Assembly (NCBI GenBank): GCA_015143295.1
Contig: CM026551.1
Span: 17,037,827 to 17,101,826, forward strand
Length of the DNA stretch: 64,000 bases
Source of the DNA: Tetracentron sinense
Lineage: Eukaryota; Streptophyta; Magnoliopsida; Trochodendrales; Trochodendraceae
Reading direction: 5' to 3'
Of the stretch, positions 11,401 through 22,774 are shown in pieces. The translations under genes were made by a program, and so were the position numbers. The number at the start of each line of letters is the position of its first letter. Position 1 is the first letter of the stretch. The notes beneath the pieces are model-generated. The model worked only from the letters and a program-made list of their open reading frames with translations. It searched no databases and was not told the DNA's origin.

Positions 11401-13698
11401 ATACCATCAGCAAGCCCCATAGGATACTCGCTCACCATCTCAACTTCAGGAGCACCTGCCTCATCAGCAAGTACATCAGCAGCAGAAGATGTCCTCAATA
11501 CCGGAGAGGGTGGAGCGCTATAGCTTTTATGTTTTGCTTCGGGCTGCAAAGACTTGTTCAAGGTTCTGCGTATGATTGCCTCCCATTTTGAAATTGGCCT
11601 GCTATCTTCTGCTCCCAGTACATTCCCAGCATTTAAAGGGACTACCTCTTGGAAACTACAAAAGAGGATATAAGTCCAGCATCAACAACACATTAAAAAT
11701 TCAACCTAGTCATCAGCCAAGACATTAATTCATATGTAAAGGGGTTCCCAGTTAAGCAAAACAATGTCTAGCGCTAAATCCCATCATTGCTGGTGAGTCA
11801 ACAGTTTCCAAAGCATGATGATACACTAGTATACGAGTCCTAGGTTGGTCTCTCCACAAAAAATAACTAGAAATATATTTTGATTAGAAAAAGCCTACTC
11901 AGATCAATTAGGAAAACTTGGACCATAGTTGCAGGGAAGTTATATATAGGGTGGGATGCTTGCTTCCATCATGGCCCATTTAGTGGCCAAAGAGGGCTCC
12001 ATATGTAGGACGTGATGGGATAAACTTGAATCTACAACCTAGAATGTAGACCCTGAGCAAATATTTTTTGATTGGAACATAAGCTGTCTACCTCTCCACA
12101 CATCTCATGTAAGACAAAATCTAAGGTATAACTGCCCATACTAATATAATGGGAGTGAGGCACCTATCAATATGGGAGACATTATCTATCTAGATAGACT
12201 CGGAGAGAGATCCTAGGTGGGATAATCTGGATTCTGAGATATAAGAAATAGCTTGAAACAGAAAGAACACAAAAATGATAAATAAGATCAGTCCTACTCA
12301 AATGTTAGTGTGTTCTGCTGCATGTATGTGCATTTCAAGTTCTAAAAATTGAATCTTGTTTCCTGGGTGCTCATGAAACTCAAATATTCACCAACATGAT
12401 GAAGTACTTACCCAAGAATGTACATATCTGCTGGTTCTGTCATACAGAGCCATTCCTCAATATCAAGATCCACATATGGAAGTCTTCCAGCAACATTCCA
12501 TGTTCCTATTGTTATCCTACAAAAATTCGAGTGTCGTGAGAACCCAGTAAGAATCAACATATCAGTTTAAACCCAGTTCATCTAGTCTTTCAAGTTGCAA
12601 CATCATCATCATCAATGCCTCATCGCGGATACATCTAATCTTTCATGGCCAACACAAATAGAGCCCAAATGGAATTAGTTTAAAGCCAACCTCAAATCCT
12701 TTGTATTTATGTACTGAATGCGCAGAGTTTCTGATTTTCCTCTCCTATGTCTAAACAGATGTCTCTTTGAAGGTGTCCCTGGAAGGATTGAATCAAACCA
12801 ATGCGAAATAAGTCTTTGGATCCATTGTTATCAGATAAGTATTATGACACCAGGAAGTGACACCAAGAAGATGTTTCATATTTATTGAAACGATAAAGGG
12901 AACATGTTACTATGTAACAAGTTCTAAGATCCCAAGCTGCAACTAGACCATGGATATGTCACTCAAATTTGGTCAATGCAATCTCAATCTGAGACTGATG
13001 CAGTTGAATTACCAGGAAAACGAAAAAAGAGCAATATACTGTTCAGTGAATTTAAAAAATAAAAAATAAATAAGTGGTGCCAAAGCACAAGTAGATCCAA
13101 GAATATAAAGCAAGCAGTGTAGGAAAATGATTCAAATTATAATGAAGACAGAAATCAGATTTGTACAAAACTTCCATGCTTAAAGCCTTAACTGAAATAA
13201 AGAACCCTCGGTCAAAAAAAAAAAAACTGAAATAAAGAAAGTGGGTTTCATCCTAACAAGATCGAATTACTGAAATAAAAATGCGCTATTGCCTGAAGCT
13301 TGGCTTGTGCATCCGGATTGGTTCCCCTGTGTTCCGCAGGCACCCAGGTCCTCTTTTGCATCTTTAAGAGAAAAAGCTGGATGGAAGTTGAAGAACATGC
13401 GATCAAGCATAGAAAATACAAGAACTAACTTCCGATAGTAAAAAATAAAAACATACCATCATCCTCACTCTCAGTCTCAGTGTCAACCTCATCTTCACTA
13501 AATTCATGCACCTCGGGCTTAATATTAAGCCATTTCTTCATGACAATGGAAGGCCAAAAGGACTGCATAGATGTGTCGTCATTCAAATAAATTAACCGCC
13601 ATCATAAATTTGAGCAAGAAATCACAAGGGCAGATGATAAGGAGTCTCTAAAATCACACGAAACATACCTCGTAATGCTTTGCTCTCCTGGTTCTCAT
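5418..13698 (-). CDS. Type I inositol polyphosphate 5-phosphatase, ten exons, complete
   Basis: The product removes the 5-phosphate from inositol polyphosphates such as Ins(1,4,5)P3, and in some plant members from phosphoinositides, which dampens IP3/PtdIns signalling. Coding exons on the minus strand are 13698-13669, 13562-13457, 13376-13293, 12778-12691, 12516-12412, 11655-10818, 10739-10555, 7409-7301, 6580-6432 and 5631-5418. They sum to 1,908 nt (635 residues plus stop) with every intron phase consistent. The N-terminus [10 protein letters not shown] is followed by [15 protein letters not shown] and an acidic stretch (about residues 11-45). Catalytic motifs are TWNVAG (108-113), FQEVVPL (139-145), WFGDLNYR (483-490), PAWCDRIL (563-570) and SDHRPV (589-594). 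The plant-specific spacer (about 150-400) lies between FQEVVPL and GDLNYR. Intron 3 has a GC donor. The closest group is the plant type I 5PTases (IP5P1/IP5P2, CVP2); I cannot choose the orthologue. The 3.1 kb intron 7 and the intron after exon 8 carry transposons. Confidence 0.95.
6855..7265. mobile_element. CATAG-family MITE in a phosphatase intron
   Basis: The left end CAATAGTCACCAAGTCGG and the right end GTTACTATG form an imperfect terminal inverted repeat like that of the other CATAG elements. The interior holds two diverged direct copies of a roughly 130-bp AT-rich segment, each ending in ATATATTTCATATATTGGATA. Flanking 8-mers match only partly. It lies in the intron between exons 6432-6580 and 7301-7409 of the 5-phosphatase gene. 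Confidence 0.5.
7754..8819. mobile_element. Older inverted-repeat element hosting a nested hAT element
   Basis: The left edge starts AGTCTAGGGATACTCCC. The reverse complement of the right edge starts AGTCTATAGGTACTCCC. These form about 30 bp of imperfect terminal inverted repeat around 7754 and 8819. A second element (7787-8649) is inserted just inside the left terminus. No target duplication is clear. It lies in intron 7 of the phosphatase gene. Confidence 0.45.
7787..8649. mobile_element. Nonautonomous hAT-like element rich in GGGCC motifs
   Basis: It is flanked by a perfect 8-bp target duplication, CTCCCAAA, at 7779-7786 and 8650-8657. The termini TAAGGCTGTCAAA and, on the other strand, TAGGGGTGTCAAA are typical of hAT ends. 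The subterminal regions are packed with GGCCC/GGGCC clusters, the usual arrangement of hAT transposase-binding repeats. The middle resembles a gene leader: a TATA-like CTTATAAAAACC near 8080, then an AAACCCTAA and CT-rich stretch, but no reading frame. Confidence 0.8.
8870..10030 (+). repeat. Possible LTR-like segment with TATA box
   Basis: This intronic stretch looks like a retrotransposon LTR rather than host intron. It has a TATA box (TATAAATA at 9785-9792) followed by a pyrimidine-rich leader-like region and GC content above the surroundings. I could not define both ends or a target duplication, so the boundaries are approximate. A Mutator-type MITE (9249-9536) is inserted in it. Confidence 0.3.
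9249..9536. mobile_element. Mutator-type MITE with 9-bp target duplication
   Basis: A perfect 9-bp direct repeat, GGACTACTT, flanks it at 9240-9248 and 9537-9545, the length expected for Mutator-like elements. The terminal inverted repeats begin GGCCTTGG and include TCTCTGGCGAAGCCA. The interior is itself self-complementary (AATCATGGGGCCATGATT). It belongs to the same family as the three-copy array at 49341-50211. It lies in intron 7 of the 5-phosphatase gene. Confidence 0.85.
11933..12155 (+). repeat. Partial copy of the GCTTCC-rich repeat family
   Basis: It starts CATAGTTGCAGGGAAGTT and then follows, in order, the same blocks as the complete element at 38328-38664: the GTGATG/TAGAC block, the CTCATGTAAGA block and the final ATGGGAGTGAGG block. 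The distal part and any target duplication are not recognisable. It lies in the phosphatase intron between exons 11655-10818 and 12516-12412. Confidence 0.5.
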
Positions 13699-14930
13699 TG
13701 TCTTTCGATCAAAACTTGAAACAGAATCTCAGAAGCCAAGCAGCACAGTTTGAGGACTCTTGATCCTACTTAAACAAAGCAGTCACAGGCATCTAAATCT
13801 AATTGCCACTGTTCTTATAGTTAAATTGCTTAGTTAAGACTTGAACTTGAGAGGCTTTCAGACCATTGAAAGAAAGGTCACTGGGTATGCCTTTTTAATG
13901 CCCAAAACAAAGGAAGATTGTCCACAACTTCAAGTTGCAAGAGTACTCAATTGTCCTCCTCTTGCGTCTTTTTTCCGATACCAAATACAGAAACACGATA
14001 TTATTGAAAATTCAAGAAAACACCAAACATGATTTGCAATAATCAAAATGTCTCTTTCAGTATATAACAAAATTCAAAAGTCTAAAATCAAATGATGCTA
14101 TACTTCAGCTAGGCAGTGGATAAGATAAGCTATTGACAGAGCAGTTAAAGAACACAATTGAAATCAAATTGCCTATACAATTCAACTGCAGAAAAAGAAA
14201 CTACAACCAAATCAACAATGCCAACAACACGAAAACTAATTATTATTCTTTAAAAATGAAGAAATGTGAACTGGATCATTACCCAAACTAGTGTTAGAGG
14301 AACAAAAAAAATTACTGTCTCTTCGTCGCGCCTAAATTCCAAATTAAAGCGACCTGCCTTCTTGCCAGCCATTGCGGACCACAGATTTAAAAGTGGATTT
14401 AGGGACCCAATTATTAACAAATGGGCCAACCATAAGCAGTGATTAAGACAAGCAAGCAAAACATCCCCTGATGAACATCTTATGATACTGCTCGTCCCGT
14501 CGCTGCCAAGATTTCCATGACCCCACCAACACAAATGGCCAGAAACATGTAATATCTCCGTTAGAGGAGCCATCTTTTGAAACTAAATTAGTGTTGGGTC
14601 AAGAAGGTGATGACAGTGTGAATAAACAAAGATAAATTGCAAGAGAGAGAGAGAGAGAATGAATAGGATAAGAGCAAGAGATTAGCTTTGTATTGAAAGG
14701 GTAGAAGGAGCCACGAGAAGATTCAAAAGGGACACCTAGAAGGGACCAATTGGGGGGGTTCGAAAAGTACATAAGAGGTGGACCCTGAGCACTATAAATG
14801 GAGGAGTTGAATTCTGACCGTAGAATGGTTGTTTCGAGGTTGATTCGAAGAACCATGGAATTAGAATAAAGTCTAAACATATGGGAGAGGGAATATAGCA
14901 AGAACAACAAGTAGGATAACCGGATTTGGC

Positions 14931-15310
14931 AAATCCTCTCCGGTGATAACCGGATTTGGCAAATCCGGTTATCACCCCTAGAGGTCACCACGTGTCTCCT
15001 TTGACACCCCTTAACCGTGGGTAAGGTTCACCCAACCCTAGGGTTTACCCACCTATTTTTGGTTTTTTTTTTTAAATAATAATTCTTTTTTTAAAATTAA
15101 AAAACTGTTTTTAGAGTTTTTTTAATATTAAAAACAGTTTTTTACTTTTAAAAAAAGAATTATTATTTTTTAAAAAAACCAAAAATAGGTGGGTGAACCC
15201 TAGGGTTGGGTGAACCTTACCCATGGTTAATGGGTGTCAAAGGAGACACGTGGTGACCTCTAGGGGTGATAACCGGATTTGGCAAATCCGGTTATCACCG
15301 GAGAGGATTT
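14931..15310. repeat. Near-perfect foldback element about 1.2 kb upstream of the phosphatase start
   Basis: The stretch is a long inverted repeat of about 380 bp with two arms of roughly 180 bp around an AT-rich centre. The arms share AAATCCTCTCCGGTGATAAC, a nested palindrome CCGGATTTGGCAAATCCGG and blocks such as CACGTGTCTCCTTTGACACC. I found no flanking target duplication. The arm motif GGTGAACCCTAGGG recurs in many repeats of this window. It may overlap the phosphatase promoter region. Confidence 0.75.
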
Positions 15311-15399
15311 GATGCCATTTCGTTTCTTTGCTGAAACAGCAGTTGATGATTGAGACTTTCTCGTGGGGATTGCCTATCTCCTCCATTGCAATCGTTTCA

Positions 15400-17315
15400 A
15401 AATGAGCAATAGTACCCTCTTCGGGTTCTATTCATCCTCGCTCTCACATAGCCGACCCTTCAACTCTCACTATCTCGGGTTAGTTTTTTTTAACCCTTTA
15501 CTTAATTTATTTTTCTAAAAACCGAGGATAGATAAGTGAACCCTAGGGAGGGCAAAGTCCACACGAAAATAAGTGATCGGATAAGGCGGAGCCAGGATTC
15601 TCTTGTCCCCCGAAATTTTTTCTTGGGCCTAGTTCATGGGACATCGCATCTGTTTGTGTCCGTTCTGTAAAGAAAATCTTTTTTTCTCAAAAATTCAGGG
15701 GGCTTAGAGCTCCTCGTCCTCCTGCTCCGCCCCTTTCCCAGGTTACACCCTTATTATTGCTATAGTAAAAAAAAAAATTCAAAATTTAGGGGGGGCTGAA
15801 GCCCCCCTAGGCCCCATGTGACTCCGCCAATGGGGATAAGGGAATGAAGCCTTGGGGGTTCGGAGGCGAAGGCCTCGAGAATTTTTTTTTTTTTGGATAA
15901 TAAGTTCATCATGGTCATAAAATTCGTTAATATAGCATTCCAATATGGGAAATGCTATTGAGACCGTCAAGGGTGGAGATCACTGTTGTCAAAACTGGAT
16001 TGGTCTGTCAAACCGGTCCCCTCACCGGTTCCCAAACCCCCCAAAACTGAACCCTTTTAAAAACCATCCATTTTCGTTAAAACCGGAAGAACCGGCCGGT
16101 TGAATTGGGAACCGGTGGTCAGAACCGATCATAAATGGGTAAAAATTGAGAATTTTTTTTTTAATAAAAAAGGACACGATCAAACCAATCAAATTGGGAA
16201 CCGGCCACTCAGCCGGTTCGATGACCGGTCCGGTTCTGATAGCATTGGTGGAGATCACCCCGAGATGGGTCCATCGTGGTCATAAAATTTGTTAATGCAT
16301 TCTAATAAGGGAAATGCTATTGAGAGTGTCCTGAGTGGAGACCACTTCGAGAACATTTCCATGCGCATTCCGTTGGGTGGAATGTGTGTGCCTTCCTTGC
16401 TTGACATGTGTCCATTTTATTACCCATTAACTGTGGTTAAGATTCACTCAACCCTAGGGTTTATACATCTACCTTTGATAAAAAAAAAAAATCTTGAGTT
16501 AAAAAAAAATCTTAACTAGGGTTGAAAGGGACACATGGACTCCTAAAAAGTCAATCCCTTTATATTATTATACATATAAAAAAAATTTACAAATACAAAA
16601 GTAAGTCTATCATGTATTTTTAAATACCTATATACTACCCCTCGCCCCTGAGGGTGGATGAATCTTAACCACGATTAAATGGGGTTAGAAGGGGGACACA
16701 TGACATGAAAATGGGAGCCGAGATGCCCCTCCTCACGTCACCGACTGAGGAGGTGATTATTTTATTTTGAAAATATATAAAAGGGTATTGATTTAGACAA
16801 TATATATAAGAAGGAAAAAGGGGGTGTCCTTTATTACCCTTGCCTTTGTTCTGAAAGGAAAATAATCACCTCCTCGAAGATGTATCTTAGTTCCCATTTT
16901 TGTCCCCCTTCTAACCCCATTTAACTAAAGGGTTAAAAAAAAAGCTAACTCGAGTTAACAAGGAAGAATAGTCCCCTCCTCGGCCAACAAGGGGACTACT
17001 GCTCATTTTAAAAACCTTTCTCTTAAGAGCAAAGTTTGCTCCACTGGCGAAGAGCGAACTATTGTACTATTGCTCCTCGCTCTCACAAAGCCAACTCAAC
17101 TGAATCCAACTCTAGTTAAATTATTTTAACTCTTGTGGTTAAATTTTTAAAATTTTTTTTTTTTCTAAACACCAAAGGTAGATGGGTGAACCCTAGGGGT
17201 TAGTGAATCATAACCACAATTAAATGGAGTCAAAAGAGTGACACGTGGCATTAAAAGGGGACCCGAGACACACCTCCTCGCGACACCGACCAAGGAGGTG
17301 ATTATTTTCCTTCTC
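15400..17315. repeat. Cluster of related foldback/MITE fragments
   Basis: At least four diverged copies or halves of one inverted-repeat family lie here: about 15405-15560, 16340-16545, 16625-16985 and 17040-17312. Shared blocks are GCTCCTCGCTCTCACA, GGTGAACCCTAGGG, CTTAACCACAATTAA and GACACGTGGCA, and several copies end in GGAGGTGATTATTTTCC. Another copy is at 22775-23062. No protein-coding signal was seen. Confidence 0.55.
15984..16246. mobile_element. Foldback element flanked by 12-bp direct repeats
   Basis: The sequence GGTGGAGATCAC occurs at 15972-15983 and again at 16247-16258, directly flanking a 263-bp self-complementary element. Its ends, TGTTGTCAAAACTGG and (other strand) TGCTATCAGAACCGG, form an imperfect inverted repeat. 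The interior carries many ACCGGTTC/GAACCGG inverted motifs. The long duplication suggests a Mutator-like element with an enlarged target duplication, but the class is uncertain. Confidence 0.6.
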
Positions 17316-17579
17316 ATAATGCCTTGTGACTATTTTTCCATAATTCTTTATTTATGAAAAGTCGAAAACACTCCTCCACTGCCACTAACACTTTAAAGAA
17401 TGATTTTGAAAAAAGAATAAGAGGAAAAAAAGAATTTACGTATGTGCATATGAGATTGGAGAAGCTTCTCACTCTTCTCATCTTTATTTCTCATGAAGTT
17501 CCTCATTCCTTTCTCCTTTAATGAATGTTTTATTATAAATTTTCCTGAAAAAAGATGAAAATATGTGTTTTAACGAAGT

Positions 17580-17870
17580 TTTTGCGTAGGATCGATATCG
17601 GTTGATACACGTGGTTGATACAACCTGTATCGATAATATCGATACTCATATTGACCAATATTAACAATATCGATACTCATATTGACCTGTACCAATCGAT
17701 ATTCATATTAACCCATATCGATACTCACATTGACTTGTACCGATAATATCAATAATCATATTGACCAGTACTAATAATATTGATACTCATTGTCTTCTAT
17801 CTTGGAACACAACAAGTATTGATACGAAGTATCGACCTGACTTATTGAGTATCGATCGCACACTGTAAAT
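17580..17870. repeat. Degenerate tandem repeat of ATCGATACTCATATTGAC units
   Basis: The motif CGATACTCATATTGACC and close variants recur about every 30-45 bases, mixed with AATATCGATA and GTACCGATAATATC, for roughly 290 bases. The units are too diverged to be a young satellite. No gene is present. Confidence 0.6.
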
Positions 17871-18559
17871 CATAAAAAAATGCAAAGAAAACACATGTAA
17901 AACCATCTAATATGAGATTTAAGGTTTAAAATCATAAATGTCATGATTATAATCTTTTTATTTAAGTTAAACTAATTTATTTTTTTTAAATACAAGAAAC
18001 CCGAAAAATGGAGTTTTTCTTTCGTTAATGGCGTTCTCTCATAGTTGTGGTTAGTAGTTTAACTGAACGAAGCTCTCTTGTAGAAATCTCAGTCAGAAAG
18101 AATAGGTAATGAGATGTTTGAGGACTCTTCTTGATCAACGAAGTGATTCCATTATTGATAAGGAACGAAAGGAATTCTCCATGGTTTATGAGAATGGAGG
18201 AGATACAAATGTTTTTCCTTCAAATTGTTTGGATAAAATGGAAAAAGTTTCTATGTGCGAACTCCTTCACATGTATGTGGGGGCATTCAGTGAAGGATTT
18301 TTTGAAAGGTAGATATTTTGAGAATAAAGCCAAACTACATGGCCAAATCGGAAAACCCCCAAGGAAAAATGGATGAAACAATGGAAAAATGATCATGTAG
18401 TTCAAAACATCAGATCACTGGAATACGCCTGCAGAGCCCATCTTTCCTTTTTTGAGGCTTCTATCTCACTGGCTATCGGTTATCCCACAGTTATTGCCAT
18501 TATAAAGAAGCATATAGCAATCAAGTGGCTTATGAGCCAAATTGTCCACATCCTGTTTG

Positions 18560-21017
18560 GCTTAAAAGAATCAATATGGTGTTAATTAAGAAACTGTTTG
18601 TTGAATACTTGACATAGATTACAATGATTTAATGGGTTTTAATAGATAATTCAATACTAACTTAGAAATATAATATTTTACAGATAATCATAATCTATTA
18701 AAGATAGTAATCCAAGATTGTGGTTGTATTATGATTGTGATGAGAGATACACTTATAATATGGGTCTATCCCTAAATCCACCTCGGAATCAATATATACA
18801 AGCGGTCCACGAATATCCTCGGATGGCTGCTCCAGAACCAGAACCGACGGAAGTTCCCCAATGTAAGGAACTTCAAAGGTCCATTCACGCTGTGCTAGCA
18901 CACACTGTAGTTTTATTCGTAGGGTTGGGTTGTTTACCCATTTTGTATACTTGGTGGAACCTAACATATCTTAACCAAACCCTTTGGTATTTGGTGGTCA
19001 TCACGTTAGTTTCATTTTTATGAGTGTCGGAACTGGGAGCCCACTAGATAAGGATCAGGCTGTCATTATCTTTTTCCAAAAGCTCACAAAGTATGATTCA
19101 GCAATTTGGAGAAAAATTCTCAATGGAAAGGTTTTTAATATATATAAAAAAGAAAAGAGATCTTGAGGGTGAGAACTTAGGGTTGCAGAGGTATGGAGGA
19201 CATAATTTTTATTTTATTTTTAAAAATGAATTCACACCCTGTAGGCGGTGACAACATCCTTAGTCAAAAGAGAGAAAAAGAGATATAATAGGGTCACCAA
19301 AGGATTGATGGCACTTATACCATGTTAAGAAACTGATTTATTGAATACTTGTGATGAATTACAATGACCCTATAAAAGGTTTAAATATATAATCTAAGAC
19401 TCTTAACTTTAAAACATTATCATAAAGATAATTCTAATATACTAAAGATAGTAGAATGTGATTGTGATGAGATATATTTATGATATTGTCTATCTAATCT
19501 TACATTTAGTATCTTAATATCAGATCTTTTCTTTTACTTCAAAACTCATCGTAAGGACAAATAATGTTTAATGGGTTAAGGCAAATAATAAAAGAGATTA
19601 ACTATGAATAGGAGCTCGAACTGATAACTAGAGCAACCAAAAATATGCTTAGGATCTCTTTGAATTGTAGGAATTGAAATATCTGTGAAAATTTTAGTTT
19701 ATATACATTGAAATATTTATGAATTAGAATCTTTATGTATTGAAATTCTATTGTTTGGCTGACAACATAGAATTCACAGTTTGGATGCCTAAAAATTCAC
19801 TTGTGTGTGTGTAAAGATAAACAATCATCTTTTCAACAATCATCCAAATAGTTTCAAATATAATTACTTGGACCAACCATCTAATGAGTTCCAATCTATG
19901 AAATAGTATGTCTCTATATTTCTTAATACAAATAGTGACATTCTACACCCTGCCTCTTGCTCCAATGGTACGGTCTGGCCTCTCTCAAATGAGAGGTCTT
20001 GGGATCCACTCCCCCCCGGGTGATGAGTTGCAAGAGCTCCAATCCTCAAGCTAATCACTAATCACTAACTAACCGTAGGTAAATGATATCCAAAAAAATA
20101 GTGACATTCTTATAATATTATAAACTTTTAGTTATATAAATAAATTTAGTGGATTAACATATTTTTCTTAAATAAAATAGATGTTTACAAAGTTTACTTA
20201 TATTTATTAAACAATGATATATTTTATATAGATAATTTGTATAATATGTATTTAATTGGAAGCTTTTATACGTTTCAATGTTAAATTTTATTATTTTGAT
20301 AATTAAATAAAGATATGAATTTTAATTTAAAAATAAATTAAGATTAATAACAGTAAGAGATATAAGCATTCTTCATTTTATAACAGTAAAATAAATTCGA
20401 TGCAACATTACGTGAGAGGAGGATCTATGAGTGAAAAGAATAAGGGGAGAATCTAATACCAAAGTTGTTACTAGAAGGAACGTTTGGTAGTCACCACCAG
20501 TCTGTGAAGTCTATCTCTGTCGCATCCCGCTCATATTTATGAGTCTGTCGGAGCCGGTAGCCCACTAGATCAAGCTGTCATGATCGTCTTCCCAAAGCAC
20601 CCGAAAATTGATTTGCAATGTGAAGAAAAACTCTCATTAGAGAGGTCTTCAATAAAATAAAAGGAGATACACTTATTACGACAACCATCAAAGAGGAATA
20701 AAAAAAAAAACTAGACCAACCATGCTAACATCTATGTTGGCTTTGATGACAAAAAAAATAAGAAAGAGAATAGAGAAACTTCAGTCCCGACGGACGGCGG
20801 CAATGCCCCCGCCGGAAACACGTAATAAAAGGGAAAAAAAAAATCAATACTGGCAAATCGCCCACTCTGATACCATAAAGAGAACGAATTTATTGAGAAT
20901 TCTTGAATGATTTACAATGACCCCATAAAGGGTTTAAATAGATGTTTCATGTCAAGACTCCTAATATAGAAAGATCTCTCAAAGATAATCCTAATCTAAT
21001 CATACCTAATCAAATCC
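18560..21017 (-). repeat. Decayed LTR-retrotransposon fragments, two direct copies
   Basis: Two direct copies of one sequence lie at about 18960-19500 and 20460-21017. Both contain a GAGTGTCGGA or GAGTCTGTCGGA block, GAGCCCACTAGAT-like sequence and a distal TTATTGA...ATTACAATGACCC block. A third partial copy of the distal block starts near 18590. At 20865-20875 the sequence CTCTGATACCA is the minus-strand form of the initiator Met-tRNA primer site (TGGTATCAGAG), directly next to the distal block. I read this as LTR plus primer site of an old minus-strand element, probably copia-like. Frames at 18718-19023 are not recognisable proteins. Confidence 0.5.
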
Positions 21018-21869
21018 TGTAATGGGTAAATTTCGTAAAAACCTAAGTGTGGTAACAACGAGCTCGTCCTCAGTGTGGTGTTATCGTTTGGGCTCATTTC
21101 CGTCGTCTCTTCGACGACGGGCCCGTGGTCGTGTGGACAACGAGAACGTGGTCTCGCCGACGACGATCACGTCCTCATTCTGACGGCGGACCCGTGGTCT
21201 CGTCGACGACGATCACGTCCTCATTCTGACGACGGACCTGTGGTCTCATGGACGACGATCACGTCCTCATTCTGATGACGGACCCGTAGTCTCATGGACG
21301 ACGATCACGTCCTCATTCTGACGACGTACCCGTCGTCTTATTGTCCACGATTGCGTATCCTAACACGTAATGAGATCTGGCGTTACTGCCCAGTTGCCTG
21401 GGACTGATCCTACCTCTACGATGGTAGGTGGGTAACATTGTCTTAGCATTAAATGGCATTTAATGCTGCATTTAATGCTAGTCACCTCGGACGAGTTCCT
21501 ACTCTTTGCCTGCTCTTTTTGTGTGCAGATGCGCGTGCAGTACGAATGACCGGGAGATCTATCTAAAATGATTACTGAAGTACACATCAGGGATTCGAGG
21601 TATGCATGGACATCAATGAGTGCCCATGGCCATGGCAAGGGTGGCCTATATAAACCTGTGAGAAACAGTGTGAAGGGACGGAATTTTGAGGAGCTAAGAC
21701 CTTCGAACTCTCTGTATTTTCTTACTGTTCATCATCTTCTATACCTACTGACTTTATCATCGGAGTACAGGTCAGGGTATCACACCCTCCACTCCAACCT
21801 TCTACTAGTATACCAGAACTCGGGAGGAGCTACTGCTGACGCGTGTCCTTTCGGTAAATTCCCCTCACA
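21018..21869 (+). mobile_element. Solo LTR with 5-bp target duplication
   Basis: The 852-bp segment begins TGTAATGGG and ends CCCCTCACA. It is bounded by the 5-bp direct repeat AATCC at 21013-21017 and 21870-21874. A TATA box (CTATATAAACC, near 21647-21657) and a downstream leader-like region fit an LTR promoter. There is no internal domain, so it is a solo LTR left by LTR-LTR recombination, inserted in the older LTR remnant to its left. Superfamily is not determined. Confidence 0.75.
21143..21335. repeat. 46-bp minisatellite inside the solo LTR
   Basis: The word GATCACGTCCTCATTCTGA occurs at 21165, 21211, 21257 and 21303, an exact 46-base period, with GGTCTCGTCGACGAC-like sequence between. 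About four units are present with few substitutions. It is much richer in GC and CpG than its surroundings and lies in the upstream (U3) part of the solo LTR, before its TATA box. Confidence 0.9.
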
Positions 21870-21874
21870 AATCC

Positions 21875-22774
21875 TAAATTCAAATTTAATTGATTCTATC
21901 TAATTGTGAAGAACAGTGTATCTCATTCACTTTATTACAATATGATATTTCCTAATAAAAATAACAACACTTGTCATTGTGATGTGAGAGCTTGGAAGTA
22001 GTAGCATTTCTCCTCGTTATTAGGTACGTGATTTAAACAGCTTAGATCTCGCTGTTCACAAAGTTTTTCCGGGAAAAAAAATACCCAAAAACATGATCTT
22101 GAACCATGAAAATCTATCCAAGGACCGACACAGATGAACCTGCTGGAAGTAAACGAGCAGTCATTCTCAAATAGGAGCAGCGAACGAATCAAAAGAAAAC
22201 AAAGAAAACCCGAATTCGATGTCGCTTTCCGGGTTTGGAATTTGGATTGGACCACAGAAACTGAGGCTTGTTCATTGAAGGAAGTATTGAGGACAGGACG
22301 AGCAGAGTGGCTTTCAAAAGGTGATCGAATTGAGGATCTAGAGATTGGAAAAACTGGAATTGACGTCCACCTAACCCACCACACATTGGTCACATCCAGA
22401 TCTAGTCAAATTTCTGGGTTTTGCTTCTGAGATAAGCTTCTCCTCCTTCATGCCTTGCAGTTTGGAGTTTGGACCACTGGTGGGTTGAATGTTGATGTGT
22501 AGAGTGGTTTTAAAGTGCAACGCATGATATACCATTATCTGCTGGAAGTTAACCAAACGTGGCCATGGCTTTTTTTTAAGGACCCATCTACGATAGTGAT
22601 TTTGAGTATGTCTTGTAATTGCTGTTTAGAATTTGGTTGCAAAGATATGAAAACATATAAATATATATTTTTTTAAAAAAGATAATTCTAGTTGAAAAAA
22701 AGAATGGTGGGCCACCCAAAAAATTACTACATTTTTCCCCCAAAAAAGGAGGAAAGTAGATGAAAACATTTCCT
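21875..22774. other. Unclassified region between LTR remnants and repeat
   Basis: No recognisable gene. Between about 21970 and 22560 both strands carry frames of 60-140 codons with somewhat higher GC than the flanks, but none shows a family motif, and the two strands compete. This could be an untranslated exon or a decayed gene fragment; the sequence does not decide. Confidence 0.4.

Noticed and set aside
14250-14573. 107-codon minus-strand frame upstream of the phosphatase gene
   Set aside because: No recognisable domain; more likely leader or promoter sequence of the 5-phosphatase gene, though a short 5' exon is possible.
18718-19023. 101-codon plus-strand frame with hydrophobic end
   Set aside because: It overlaps the decayed LTR repeat and an equally long frame on the other strand.
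21075-21275. 66-codon frame rich in charged residues
   Set aside because: It lies in the 46-bp minisatellite; the frame arises from the repeat.
21143-21335. Regular repeats resembling a CRISPR array
   Set aside because: The whole 46-base unit repeats with no unique spacers, and the genome is a plant nucleus.
21974-22430. Competing frames of 98-139 codons on both strands
   Set aside because: No domain, no splice context, and both strands are equally open; left unclassified.
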